Positions 25,303 through 33,535 of a stretch of 64,000 nt of DNA are shown piece by piece. The notes under the pieces are model-generated. The model did not search any database. It was not told the origin of the DNA and saw only the letters and a list, made by a program, of their open reading frames with translations. A program made the translations under genes and the position numbers. Numbering within the stretch: position 1 is the first letter of the stretch; each line of letters opens with the position of its first letter. The stretch is from Capnocytophaga leadbetteri (GTDB lineage Bacteria > Bacteroidota > Bacteroidia > Flavobacteriales > Flavobacteriaceae), in NCBI RefSeq assembly GCF_003054025.1, contig NZ_QBKG01000003.1, positions 139,142 to 203,141 of the forward strand, read 5' to 3'.

Positions 25303-26795
25303 CAGCAGACCAATTACGCAAATCTATACTTCAGCAAGCTATACAGGGCAAACTTGTGCCACAAGACCCTAATGATGAGCCTACCTCTGTACTTCTTGAA
25401 CGCATTCGGGAAGAGAAAGCTCGGCTTGTGGAAGAAAAGAAAATCAAGAAGGAAAAGAACCCTTCTGTTATTTTTAGAGGAGAGGATAATTCCTATTATG
25501 AGAAGTTAGGGGAGAAAATTATTGAAATAGAAAGTGATTACAACTTTCCAAATAGTTGGTCTGTAGTTAGATTATCATTTATTTGCATTCTCACTGACGG
25601 AGAGAAAAAAGAAGGACAGAATATATGTCTTGATGCTAAGTTTTTACGAGGAAAAACAGAAGGTAATTACTTAAAAAATGGGAGATTCATAACGAAAGGA
25701 GATAATATAATTTTGGTGGACGGAGAAAACTCTGGAGAGGTTTTTACAGTTCCATGCGATGGTTATATGGGAAGTACATTTAAAAAACTATGGGTAAGTT
25801 CTGTAATGAATTTACAATATGTACTTTACTTTATACAGTTCTATAAAGACCTACTTCGTAATTCAAAAAAAGGAGCTGCTATACCACATCTTAATAAGGA
25901 ATTATTTTATTCACTTTTTATAGGTCTCCCTCCTTTAAAAGAGCAACAGCGTATTGTAGAAAAAATAGAGGAACTTATCCCTCATATTGAACATTATAGC
26001 AAAGCACAAGCAGAACTTGATTTGCTTAACAGAAACATTAAAGAACAGTTAAAAAAGTCTGTTCTGCAATATGCGATAGAGGGGAAACTTGTACCACAAG
26101 ATGAAACAGAAGGCACGGCTGAAGAACTATTACTGCAAATACAGAAAGAGAAGCAAAAACTATATGAAGAAAATAAGCTAAAGAAAAAAGACCTTGAACA
26201 CAGCATTATTTTTAAAGGTGAGGATAACAAGTACTATGAGAAGATAGGGAAAAATGTTACCTGTATAGATGAGGAAATACCTTTTGAAATACCTAATGGG
26301 TGGGTGTGGGCAAGAATGGGGCAGATAGGAGATTGGGGAGCTGGGTCAACTCCTTCTCGTAGTAATCCTAATTATTACAATGGCAAAATATTATGGTTAA
26401 AAACAGGAGAATTAAATAATGGAATTGTTTTTGATACCGAAGAAAAAATTACAGAAAAAGCTTTTCAAGAATGCTCTTTACGTATAAATAAAGTAGGTAA
26501 TGTACTTATAGCAATGTATGGAGCTACAATTGGTAAATTAGCAATAGCAGGCAAAGAACTCACTACTAATCAAGCTTGTTGTGGATGTTCTCCCTATCTA
26601 ATAAATAATTGGTATCTTTTTTATTTTTTAATGGCAAGTAGAGAACAATTCATAAAGAGAGGAGAAGGAGGTGCTCAACCAAATATATCTCGCGTTAAAT
26701 TAGTCGAACATCTAATTCCTCTTCCACCCCTATCTGAACAGCAAAGAATAGTAAATACCATTCAAAATATTTTTCGTTGTATAGAAAAGAATTAG
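25299..26795 (+). CDS. hsdS: Type I restriction specificity subunit (expressed copy)
   Basis: HsdS recognises the bipartite target. The 498-residue protein has a fixed N-terminal part (1-64, up to the first repeat), target domain 1 (about 65-215, ending PPLKEQQRIV), a conserved central spacer (about 216-325, EELIPHIEHYSKAQ through KNVTCIDEE) and target domain 2 (about 330-480, ending PPLSEQQRIV). Three inverted repeats shared with the opposite-facing copy mark the edges: 25490-25507, 26219-26269 and the central 26768-26816. It is translationally coupled to hsdM and is the only copy with a start in the operon. Confidence 0.93.
   Translation: MTADQLRKSILQQAIQGKLVPQDPNDEPTSVLLERIREEKARLVEEKKIKKEKNPSVIFRGEDNSYYEKLGEKIIEIESDYNFPNSWSVVRLSFICILTDGEKKEGQNICLDAKFLRGKTEGNYLKNGRFITKGDNIILVDGENSGEVFTVPCDGYMGSTFKKLWVSSVMNLQYVLYFIQFYKDLLRNSKKGAAIPHLNKELFYSLFIGLPPLKEQQRIVEKIEELIPHIEHYSKAQAELDLLNRNIKEQLKKSVLQYAIEGKLVPQDETEGTAEELLLQIQKEKQKLYEENKLKKKDLEHSIIFKGEDNKYYEKIGKNVTCIDEEIPFEIPNGWVWARMGQIGDWGAGSTPSRSNPNYYNGKILWLKTGELNNGIVFDTEEKITEKAFQECSLRINKVGNVLIAMYGATIGKLAIAGKELTTNQACCGCSPYLINNWYLFYFLMASREQFIKRGEGGAQPNISRVKLVEHLIPLPPLSEQQRIVNTIQNIFRCIEKN
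25490..25507 (+). repeat. Outer inverted repeat IR1, left arm
   Basis: The 18-base sequence TTCCTATTATGAGAAGTT is repeated exactly in reverse complement at 28140-28157. It lies at the boundary between the fixed 5' part of hsdS and target domain 1, where an inversion would exchange both target domains. Confidence 0.8.
26219..26269 (+). repeat. Inner inverted repeat IR2, left arm
   Basis: These 51 bases in the central conserved region of hsdS match the reverse complement of 27315-27365 exactly. They form the core of a longer similar stretch (about 25950-26300 against 27290-27640). Recombination here would exchange only target domain 2. Confidence 0.85.
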
Positions 26796-26816
26796 TTTTC
26801 TATACAACGAAAAATA
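26768..26816. repeat. Central 21-bp perfect inverted repeat at the hsdS/hsdS' junction
   Basis: Arms 26768-26788 and 26796-26816 are exact reverse complements around a 7-base loop that holds both stop codons. It is the symmetry centre of the inverted pair and may also act as a terminator hairpin for both directions. Confidence 0.85.
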
Positions 26817-27997
26817 GCATCAATAGATTCTACAATACGTTGTTGTTCAGCAAGTGGAGGAAGAGGAAATAATAATCGTTCCCAATTTCCCTTATTTATA
26901 ATTGGAGTAGCGGTTCCTGTTGATTTTTCAATCATAGCAAGAAAAAAAGTATTAGAAAGTAAATAGTAATATAGAAATTTGGGTTCACATAAAATAGGAG
27001 TAATAGAGTTGATTTGTTGATTGAAAGTTACAGATTTATTAACAATAGCACATTTACCTATTGAGCCTCCTATACATACTTGGAGAATAGAATTACAGGG
27101 AACTACTCTACCATACAACATTCCTTCCTTAGATAACCATTGATTTTCATTAACAATCCTATTTTGTTGTATATTAGCTGGACTTAGAAAAGGAATATGA
27201 TCACCAAAAAAATTAGGATTACTTTTTGGAGGAGTTGTACCTGTTTCTGTAAGTCCCAAATCTCTTACTCTACACCACCTCCAATTTTTAGGTATTTCAA
27301 AAGATATTTCCTCGTCTATACAGGTAACATTTTTCCCTATCTTCTCATAGTACTTGTTATCCTCATCTTTAAAGATAGTGCTGTGTTCTAGGTCTTTCTT
27401 CTTTAGCTTATTTTCTTCATATAGTTTTTGCTTTTCTTTCTGTATTTGTTCTAATAATACCTCAGCCGTGCCTTCTGTTTCATCTTGAGGTACAAGTTTC
27501 CCTTCAATAGCGTATTGCAGAACAGACTTTTTTAGCTGTTCTTTAATGTTTCTGTTGAGCAAATCAAGTTCTGTTTGTGCTTTGCTATAGTGCTCAATAT
27601 GAGGGATAAGTTTCTCTATTTTTTCTACAATACGTTGCTGTTCAGCAAGTGGGGGAAGAGGAACGCGTGTTGTATGTAGAGTTTGAGATGAAAAACCTTG
27701 TATGCCTATTCCTTTACCCCCAATTAATCCAGAAAGATTATATAAATAAAAAATATAGTAAAAGTATCGTGTACATAAAGGAAGATATGCACGAAGTTTA
27801 TGTATGTGATTTTGAAGCATTATGGGTTCATCGTTTTCCCAAATACAAGAACGTCCTATATCTCCTCCTTCACAAACCAACAAATCTCCTTTAATTGCTT
27901 GACAACGCTCAATCTCTTTAATCTCAAAAGGCATTTTTTTGAGATTGTTGAGTATAAAACCATTCCAATAAAGATTAGAAGTTGTAATATAACTCAT
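26792..27997 (-). CDS. hsdS: Silent inverted hsdS' cassette (type I specificity subunit)
   Basis: This copy faces hsdS, and their stops overlap by 4 bases. From the internal ATG at 27997 it encodes 401 residues: part of a first target domain, a central spacer nearly identical to that of hsdS (IEHYSKAQTELDLLNRNIKE and so on), and a second target domain ending PPLAEQQRIV. The frame stays open upstream with hsdS-like sequence (CIDEEIPFEIPNGW) as far as IR1 at 28157, and stops just beyond it. It thus lacks the fixed N-terminus, a proper start and a promoter. It is best read as a storage copy that donates target domains to hsdS by inversion. Confidence 0.88.
   Translation of the reverse strand: MSYITTSNLYWNGFILNNLKKMPFEIKEIERCQAIKGDLLVCEGGDIGRSCIWENDEPIMLQNHIHKLRAYLPLCTRYFYYIFYLYNLSGLIGGKGIGIQGFSSQTLHTTRVPLPPLAEQQRIVEKIEKLIPHIEHYSKAQTELDLLNRNIKEQLKKSVLQYAIEGKLVPQDETEGTAEVLLEQIQKEKQKLYEENKLKKKDLEHSTIFKDEDNKYYEKIGKNVTCIDEEISFEIPKNWRWCRVRDLGLTETGTTPPKSNPNFFGDHIPFLSPANIQQNRIVNENQWLSKEGMLYGRVVPCNSILQVCIGGSIGKCAIVNKSVTFNQQINSITPILCEPKFLYYYLLSNTFFLAMIEKSTGTATPIINKGNWERLLFPLPPLAEQQRIVESIDAIFRCIEN
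27315..27365 (-). repeat. Inner inverted repeat IR2, right arm
   Basis: Exact 51-base reverse complement of 26219-26269, in the central spacer of the silent hsdS' copy. Confidence 0.85.
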
Positions 27998-28139
27998 TAA
28001 CTCCCCTGAAGAATTACTTCTGTTTAACTGTTTCCCATTGTTGTGATTAAATAGATTTCCAATAATACACCACTCCCACCCGTTAGGTATCTCAAAAGGT
28101 ATTTCCTCATCAATACATTTTACCTCGCCTGATAGGGTG

Positions 28140-28157
28140 AACTTCTCATAATAGGAA
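28140..28157 (-). repeat. Outer inverted repeat IR1, right arm
   Basis: Exact 18-base reverse complement of 25490-25507. Similarity to hsdS ends here, so it marks the outer edge of the silent cassette. Confidence 0.8.
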
Positions 28158-28222
28158 ACTTAGGAAATATTATCTGCTGTTTCTTATATTGTACCCATTA
28201 ATATATAAAAAAACAAAACGAT

Positions 28223-29026
28223 ATGGTTACAAACTTTGAAACTGCTCTGAAAGAGCGCAATATGGCAGAAAATACTATTACTGCTTATCTGTATGCTGTA
28301 AATGATTTTTATAGTAAATATTCCGTCTTGAATAAACGGCATTTGTTACTTTACAAAACTTACCTGATAGAGCATTTTAAACCTAAAACGGTGAACTTGC
28401 GCATTCAGGCTCTTAATAAATTCCTGGAACATATCGGTAAGCCTAAACTTCGACTTAAATCGGTAAAAGTACAACAACGCACTTATTTGGAAAACGTGAT
28501 TAGTCAGGCGGATTACCTTTTCTTGAAAGAGCAGCTGCGACAGGAAGAGAACCCTATGTGGTACTTCGTGGTGCGCTTTTTGGCTGCTACTGGTGCAAGA
28601 GTTAGCGAGCTTATCCAAATAAAAGCTGAACACGTGCAGATTGGTTATTTTGACCTTTATACTAAGGGTGGCAAAGTGAGGCGGCTGTTTATTCCTGAAC
28701 AACTGCGCAATGAGGCTACAGAATGGCTCAAAGCACAAGAGAAAACATCGGGCTATCTTTTCGTTAACCGCTTAGGAGAACGTATCACTACGCGTGGCAT
28801 TGCTCAAAAACTTAAGTTTTTTGCTGAGAAATATGGTATGAATACTCAAGTGGTCTATCCGCATTCATTTAGGCATAGATATGCTAAGAATTTCTTGGAG
28901 GCTTTTAATGATATTTCGCTTCTGGCTGACCTTATGGGGCACGAGAGTATTGAGACTACTCGTATCTATTTGCGTAGAACGGCTTCGGAGCAGCAAGCTA
29001 TAGTAGATAAAATTATCACTTGGTAA
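28223..29026 (+). CDS. Tyrosine recombinase, likely hsdS invertase
   Basis: The 267-residue phage-integrase-family protein has an N-terminal SAM-like DNA-binding domain (1-85) and a catalytic domain with the complete active site: R126 (TGARVSE), K149, H214 and R217 (PHSFRHR), H240 (LMGHESIETT) and nucleophile Y249. It begins 66 bases beyond the outer inverted repeat of the hsdS pair. Comparable recombinases next to inverted hsdS genes invert them and switch methylation specificity. It is too short to carry an extra arm-binding domain and has no phage neighbours, which favours a local role. Confidence 0.88.
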   Translation: MVTNFETALKERNMAENTITAYLYAVNDFYSKYSVLNKRHLLLYKTYLIEHFKPKTVNLRIQALNKFLEHIGKPKLRLKSVKVQQRTYLENVISQADYLFLKEQLRQEENPMWYFVVRFLAATGARVSELIQIKAEHVQIGYFDLYTKGGKVRRLFIPEQLRNEATEWLKAQEKTSGYLFVNRLGERITTRGIAQKLKFFAEKYGMNTQVVYPHSFRHRYAKNFLEAFNDISLLADLMGHESIETTRIYLRRTASEQQAIVDKIITW

Positions 29027-29053
29027 GACTGTAAGTTTTTAGATTTTATTTTG

Positions 29054-29061
29054 TACTTTTG
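29054..29061 (+). promoter_or_regulatory. -7 promoter element of the nitroreductase gene
   Basis: TACTTTTG follows the recombinase stop and lies 61 bases before the ATG at 29123. Confidence 0.5.
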
Positions 29062-29122
29062 TCCGCTGAAGCTAAAGCTCTTGCTACTAATTTGACTTAA
29101 TTTATTAACACCTAACAACTAT

Positions 29123-29839
29123 ATGTTAAAAGATATTTTAAACTTCCGTAGGGCGGTGCGTTATTACGCTCCTACGCCCATTAGTGAGGAAAAGGTGCGT
29201 GAATGCCTTAGACTCGCTACACTAGCTCCTACTGGTTTCAATATGCAACTGTATGAGTTGTACCATATTACTGATAAGGCTTTGTTAGAAAAATTAGCAC
29301 AAGCCTGCTTGGGGCAGCTTACAGCAAGCACGGCACAACAGATGGTGGTTTTCGTGACTCGACAAGACAAACACCGCCAGCACGCCAAGATGATTTTGGA
29401 ATTTGAACGCGGTAATATACAGCGCAATAGTCCGCCTGAAAGGCAAGCTAAGCGCATTAAAGATAAAGAGAGCCTTTACGAGAAACTAATTCCTTTTGTA
29501 TACAGTCGTTTTTTTGGCTTATTAGGTGCTTTTCGCAAACTCTCTGGGGTAATCGGTTGGTTTCGCCCTATGGTGCGAGAACTCTCTGAAAGTGATATAC
29601 GCGTAGAAGTACATAAAAGCTGCGGGCTTGTAGCGCAAACTTTTATGCTTGCAATGGCAGAGGAAGGGTATGATACTTGTCCGTTAGGGGGATATGATAG
29701 CCATCGTATTAAGAAACTGCTACACCTACCTTATGGAGCTGAAGTGTGTATGGTGGTGACTTGTGGGCTTCGTGAAGAGCGTGGCATATGGGGAGAAAGA
29801 TTTAGATTGCCTTTCGAGGAAGTTTATAGAAATAATTAG
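29123..29839 (+). CDS. Nitroreductase family protein
   Basis: This 238-residue FMN-dependent oxidoreductase of the nitroreductase fold starts with the family hallmark FRRAVRYYAPTPISEEKV (residues 8-25), followed by ATLAPTGFNMQ. The C-terminal part has AQTFMLAMAEEGYDTCPLGGYD and a closing VVTCGLREERGIWGERFRLP. The middle (about 95-150) is longer and more basic than in small nitroreductases. The physiological substrate cannot be told. It stands alone, with an octamer array overlapping its stop codon. Confidence 0.85.
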   Translation: MLKDILNFRRAVRYYAPTPISEEKVRECLRLATLAPTGFNMQLYELYHITDKALLEKLAQACLGQLTASTAQQMVVFVTRQDKHRQHAKMILEFERGNIQRNSPPERQAKRIKDKESLYEKLIPFVYSRFFGLLGAFRKLSGVIGWFRPMVRELSESDIRVEVHKSCGLVAQTFMLAMAEEGYDTCPLGGYDSHRIKKLLHLPYGAEVCMVVTCGLREERGIWGERFRLPFEEVYRNN

Positions 29840-29871
29840 CAAATGGGAAAATTGGCAAATTAGCAAATTAT
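29836..29871. repeat. Octamer array between the nitroreductase gene and manA
   Basis: Units of the GCAAATTA type run from the nitroreductase stop codon (the TAG is part of the repeat) to 4 bases before the manA promoter box. Confidence 0.7.
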
Positions 29872-29874
29872 TTG

Positions 29875-29883
29875 TATCTTTGC
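29875..29883 (+). promoter_or_regulatory. -7 promoter element of manA
   Basis: TATCTTTGC lies 28 bases before the manA ATG, immediately after an octamer array. Confidence 0.65.
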
Positions 29884-29911
29884 GGTGTTTAATTAACAAA
29901 CCTTAATAAAA

Positions 29912-30874
29912 ATGTATCCTATAAAATTTAAACCTATCCTCAAAGAACGTCTTTGGGGTGGTACTAAACTAAAAACTTTATTCAACAAACCTATTGAAAG
30001 CGACATTACTGGCGAAAGCTGGGAGGTATCGGGCGTTCCTGGTGATATTTCAGTAGTAGCCAACGGGGCTCTTGAGGGCAAGAGTCTGCAAGAACTGATT
30101 GATTTATATCCTAATGAGTTGCTTGGCAAGCACGTACACGAGCGTTTTGGTCGTGATTTTCCTATCCTTATTAAATTTATAGATGCACGCGAAGACCTTT
30201 CTATACAGGTGCATCCTAACGATAAATTGGCTAAAGAACGTCATAATTCTTTTGGCAAAACAGAAATGTGGTATGTGCTTCACGCTGATGCTGAGGCTGA
30301 ACTGATTGTGGGTTTCAACAAAACGGTTAGCAAAGAAGAGTACCAACAGCACCTCAACAATGGTACACTTACTGATATTCTGAACTACGAAAAGGTGAAA
30401 GATGGCGATACTTTCTTCATCAATACGGGTAAAGTGCACGCTATTGGCAAGGGGATTATCATTGCTGAAATTCAGCAAACTAGCGATATTACTTATCGCG
30501 TGTATGACTTCGACAGAAGAGATAAAAATGGCAACCTGCGCGAATTGCACACCGAATTAGCGCTTGATGCTATTGATTACGAGAAGAAAGATGACTTCAA
30601 AGTAAAATACACTAATACGGCTAATGAGGTGAACAAAGTGGTGAATTGCCCTTATTTTATTACTAATTTGTTGCCTCTTACAGCTGGTTTTGAGAAATCT
30701 CTTGCTCAAGATGACTCTTTTCACATCTATATGTGCGTAAAAGGAGAGGGTACAATAGGTGATGGTACGACTGAGTTGCCTATCAAACAAGGTGAAACTG
30801 TGCTTTTCCCTGCCTCTTGTAACAAATTAGAGGTTAAAACTAAGGGAATGGACTTGTTAGAGGTGTTTATTTAG
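29912..30874 (+). CDS. manA: Mannose-6-phosphate isomerase, class I
   Basis: This zinc enzyme interconverts mannose-6-phosphate and fructose-6-phosphate, feeding GDP-mannose and glycan synthesis or mannose use. The 320-residue protein shows the short bacterial form: KERLWGGTKL, FPILIKFIDA, SIQVHPNDKLA (His ligand), KTEMWYVL (Glu ligand) and TGKVHAIGKG (His ligand). A C-terminal cupin-like part ends KQGETVLFPASCNKLEV. It has its own promoter. Its stop codon TAG is also the start of a heptamer repeat array that fills the gap to fabH. Confidence 0.94.
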   Translation: MYPIKFKPILKERLWGGTKLKTLFNKPIESDITGESWEVSGVPGDISVVANGALEGKSLQELIDLYPNELLGKHVHERFGRDFPILIKFIDAREDLSIQVHPNDKLAKERHNSFGKTEMWYVLHADAEAELIVGFNKTVSKEEYQQHLNNGTLTDILNYEKVKDGDTFFINTGKVHAIGKGIIIAEIQQTSDITYRVYDFDRRDKNGNLRELHTELALDAIDYEKKDDFKVKYTNTANEVNKVVNCPYFITNLLPLTAGFEKSLAQDDSFHIYMCVKGEGTIGDGTTELPIKQGETVLFPASCNKLEVKTKGMDLLEVFI

Positions 30875-30960
30875 TCGTTAGTGATTAGTCCGTTAGAGGT
30901 TAGAAGGTGACTCTATGCTAAGACTAAGAAGCTGAAGAATAACAACTAAAAACTAAAAAT
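30871..30960. repeat. Heptamer array between manA and fabH
   Basis: Units TTAGTCG, TTAGTGA and TTAGTCC begin at the manA stop codon. A degenerate reverse-strand form (ACTAAAA) ends at the fabH ATG. The 19 bases at 30872-30890 equal 10565-10583 exactly, and the following GACTCTAT core is also shared. Confidence 0.75.
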
Positions 30961-31968
30961 ATGTATATATCAAGAATTAAGGGATTAGGGTTTTACGTCC
31001 CTGACAATGTAGTAACTAACGATGATTTATCGAAGCTAATGGATACTAGCGACGAGTGGATACAAGAGCGTACTGGCATAAAAGAACGCCGACACGTGCT
31101 AAAAGGGACTGATACCACTACCTCGATGGGAGTGAAAGCCAGTCTTAAAGCCCTTGAAGCTGCGCAAGTGAGTAAAGATGAGATTGACTTTGTTATCTTT
31201 GCAACTCTTAGTCCGGATTATTACTTCCCTGGGTGTGGGGTATTAGTCCAAAAAGAATTAGGACTAAGAACAGTGGGTGCTTTAGACATTCGCAACCAGT
31301 GTTCGGGTTTTATCTATGCGCTATCGGTAGCTGACCAGTTTATCAAAACTGGTATGTACAAAAATATCCTTGTGATAGGTGCTGAAACGCAATCGCCTGC
31401 GCTGGATATGAGTACACGCGGACGCAATATGGCGGTACTTTTTGGCGATGGTGCTGGGGCTGCTGTGGTGTCTCGCTCTGATGACCCTGCTCGCGGTATT
31501 CTCTCTACACACTTGCACAGTCAAGGGGAACACGCTACTGAATTGGCGATGATTACTCCTGGTGTAGGTACTAAATGGGTGCCTCAGATTTTGGCTGAAA
31601 ATGACCCTGACGATGTGAGTTATTACCCTTATATGAATGGTCAGTTTGTATTTAAGAATGCTGTAGTACGCTTTGCAGAGGTAATAGAAGAGGGATTGAA
31701 AGCTAATGGGCTTAGTCGTAAAGATATTAGTATATTGATTCCTCATCAAGCAAATTACCGTATATCGCAATTTGTTCAGCACCAATTTAAACTCTCTGAT
31801 AAACAAATATTTAACAATATAATGAAGTATGGTAATACTACCGCTGCCTCTGTGCCTATTGCTCTTACTGAAGCAGTACAACAGGGCAGAATAAAAGAGG
31901 GCGACTTAGTGGTACTCGCTGCTTTTGGTAGTGGCTTTACGTGGGGTAGTGCTATCATTCGTTGGTAA
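30961..31968 (+). CDS. fabH: 3-oxoacyl-ACP synthase III (KAS III)
   Basis: KAS III condenses acetyl-CoA (or a branched acyl-CoA) with malonyl-ACP to begin fatty acid synthesis. The 335-residue protein carries the complete Cys-His-Asn triad: C114 (RNQCSGFIYA), H262 (PHQANYRI) and N292 (YGNTTAASVP). The N-terminal SDEWIQERTGIKERR is typical. No other fab genes adjoin, so this may be one of several KAS III copies, as Bacteroidota often have. The only upstream sequence is the heptamer array, so its promoter is unclear. A strong terminator follows. Confidence 0.93.
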   Translation: MYISRIKGLGFYVPDNVVTNDDLSKLMDTSDEWIQERTGIKERRHVLKGTDTTTSMGVKASLKALEAAQVSKDEIDFVIFATLSPDYYFPGCGVLVQKELGLRTVGALDIRNQCSGFIYALSVADQFIKTGMYKNILVIGAETQSPALDMSTRGRNMAVLFGDGAGAAVVSRSDDPARGILSTHLHSQGEHATELAMITPGVGTKWVPQILAENDPDDVSYYPYMNGQFVFKNAVVRFAEVIEEGLKANGLSRKDISILIPHQANYRISQFVQHQFKLSDKQIFNNIMKYGNTTAASVPIALTEAVQQGRIKEGDLVVLAAFGSGFTWGSAIIRW

Positions 31969-31999
31969 TCAAAGCGTTATAGCTGCTATAAATAATCAT

Positions 32000-32036
32000 A
32001 AAAAGGCTGTTGAACAATTGGTTCAACAGCCTTTTT
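32000..32036. terminator. Intrinsic terminator between fabH and xth
   Basis: Arms 32000-32015 and 32021-32036 pair perfectly (GGCTGTTGAAC and its complement) with a 5-base loop and A/T tracts on both sides. It serves the convergent fabH and xth transcripts. Confidence 0.9.
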
Positions 32037-32054
32037 TTATTGATTTACTATTTA

Positions 32055-32822
32055 TTATTTGTCACTAACCTCTAATACTATAGGGCAATGGTCGCTATGT
32101 TTTGCCTCAGGAAGGATAAGTGCGCGCTCCATACGGTTTTCTAAAGGAGCTGATACTAAGTGATAATCAATACGCCATCCTTTGTTGTTATTGCGGGCAT
32201 TGGCTCGATAACTCCACCAAGAGTACTGATGAGGTTCTTTGTGAAAGTACCTAAAACTATCTATAAACCCACTCTTCATAAACTTATCTAACCATTCGCG
32301 CTCTATAGGTAAGAAGCCCGATACAGTAGCATTGCGCACAGGGTCGTGTATGTCTATCGCTTCGTGACAGATATTGTAGTCGCCACAGATAACAAGATTA
32401 GGTATTGTTTGTTTCAACTTGTCAATATATTTCTGAAAGTCTGCCATAAAGGTTAGCTTGAAGTCTAAACGGTCGGGATTGGTACCTGAAGGCAGATAAA
32501 GACTCATCACTGAGAGGGTATCGAAGTCCGCACGGAGTACTCGTCCTTCTTTATCCATATAGTCAATACCTGTACCTACCTCTACGTGTTTAGGCTTTAT
32601 TTTAGAGAGAATAGCCACCCCACTATACCCTTTCTTTTCGGCACTGTGGTAATACTGGTAAGTATAGCCTAACTCTGTAAATACTTCAGTAGGTATTTGT
32701 GCTTCTAAAGCCTTAATCTCTTGCAGACAAAGCACATCGGGGTTAGCACTTTTCAACCACTCTGTAAAACCTTTAGTAAGAGCAGCACGAATGCCATTTA
32801 CATTATAACTGATAATCTTCAT
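32055..32822 (-). CDS. xth: Exodeoxyribonuclease III
   Basis: This AP endonuclease and 3'-5' exonuclease acts in base excision repair. The 255-residue protein starts MKIISYNVNGIRAA and contains LCLQEIKA (metal-binding Glu), GYSGVAILSK, GDYNICHEAID, SWWSYRANARNNNKGWRIDY and the closing SDHCPIVLEV with catalytic Asp and His. This is the complete exonuclease III pattern. Its ATG overlaps the deoC stop (TAATG), so the two are translationally coupled. Confidence 0.95.
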   Translation of the reverse strand: MKIISYNVNGIRAALTKGFTEWLKSANPDVLCLQEIKALEAQIPTEVFTELGYTYQYYHSAEKKGYSGVAILSKIKPKHVEVGTGIDYMDKEGRVLRADFDTLSVMSLYLPSGTNPDRLDFKLTFMADFQKYIDKLKQTIPNLVICGDYNICHEAIDIHDPVRNATVSGFLPIEREWLDKFMKSGFIDSFRYFHKEPHQYSWWSYRANARNNNKGWRIDYHLVSAPLENRMERALILPEAKHSDHCPIVLEVSDK

Positions 32823-33484
32823 TAGTAACCTGTTCCTTTTTCACCTTTTAAAATAGCGATACCATTAGAGGTGCCTATGCGCTCTACCCCAAGGGCTACA
32901 TACTGCATAGCAGTCTCGTAATCGCGGATACCTCCGGAGGCTTTTACCTTTGCCTTGCCTTGTACGCACTCTTTCATCAGTTTTACATCAGCAAGAGTAG
33001 CTCCACCTGTGCCAAAACCAGTAGAGGTCTTTACGAAATCGGCGTGCGCCTCAAGGGCTAACTTGCAAACTAAGCGTTTTTCCTCGTCTGTGAGGTAGCA
33101 AGTCTCAAGTATTACCTTTAGCACGCGATTTTTGCCTACACACTGTTTTAAAGTAGCAATATCGTCTAATACCTTTTGTGTTTCCCCCGATTTAAGCCAA
33201 CCTACATTGAGCACCATATCTATCTCATCGGCACCATCAGCAAGGGCTTCGCTCGTTTCAAAATACTTAGCTTTGGCTGACATTGCTCCTAAAGGGAAGC
33301 CTACCACACTGCAAACCTTGATATCAGTGTCTGCTAAGAATTTCTTAGCAGCAGCCACATAACAACTATTCACACATACCGAATAGAAATCGTACTCTAC
33401 CGCTTCTTTGCAAAGGGTTTCTATCTCAGCAAGAGTAGCTGTTGCTTTTAGAAGCGTGTGGTCTATTAGTTTATTTAATTTCAT
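32822..33484 (-). CDS. deoC: Deoxyribose-phosphate aldolase
   Basis: DeoC cleaves 2-deoxyribose-5-phosphate to glyceraldehyde-3-phosphate and acetaldehyde in nucleoside salvage. The 220-residue class I aldolase has the Schiff-base lysine K152 in FVKTSTGF, the proton-relay K181 in KVKASGGIRD, and DEIDMVLNVGWLKSG (86-100). It precedes xth with a 1-base overlap. No other nucleoside catabolism genes are adjacent. Confidence 0.95.
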   Translation of the reverse strand: MKLNKLIDHTLLKATATLAEIETLCKEAVEYDFYSVCVNSCYVAAAKKFLADTDIKVCSVVGFPLGAMSAKAKYFETSEALADGADEIDMVLNVGWLKSGETQKVLDDIATLKQCVGKNRVLKVILETCYLTDEEKRLVCKLALEAHADFVKTSTGFGTGGATLADVKLMKECVQGKAKVKASGGIRDYETAMQYVALGVERIGTSNGIAILKGEKGTGY

Positions 33485-33535
33485 ATATTGTTTGGTTTTT
33501 AGTTCTTTGATAAATCAACTTTGGCGAAATACGTG

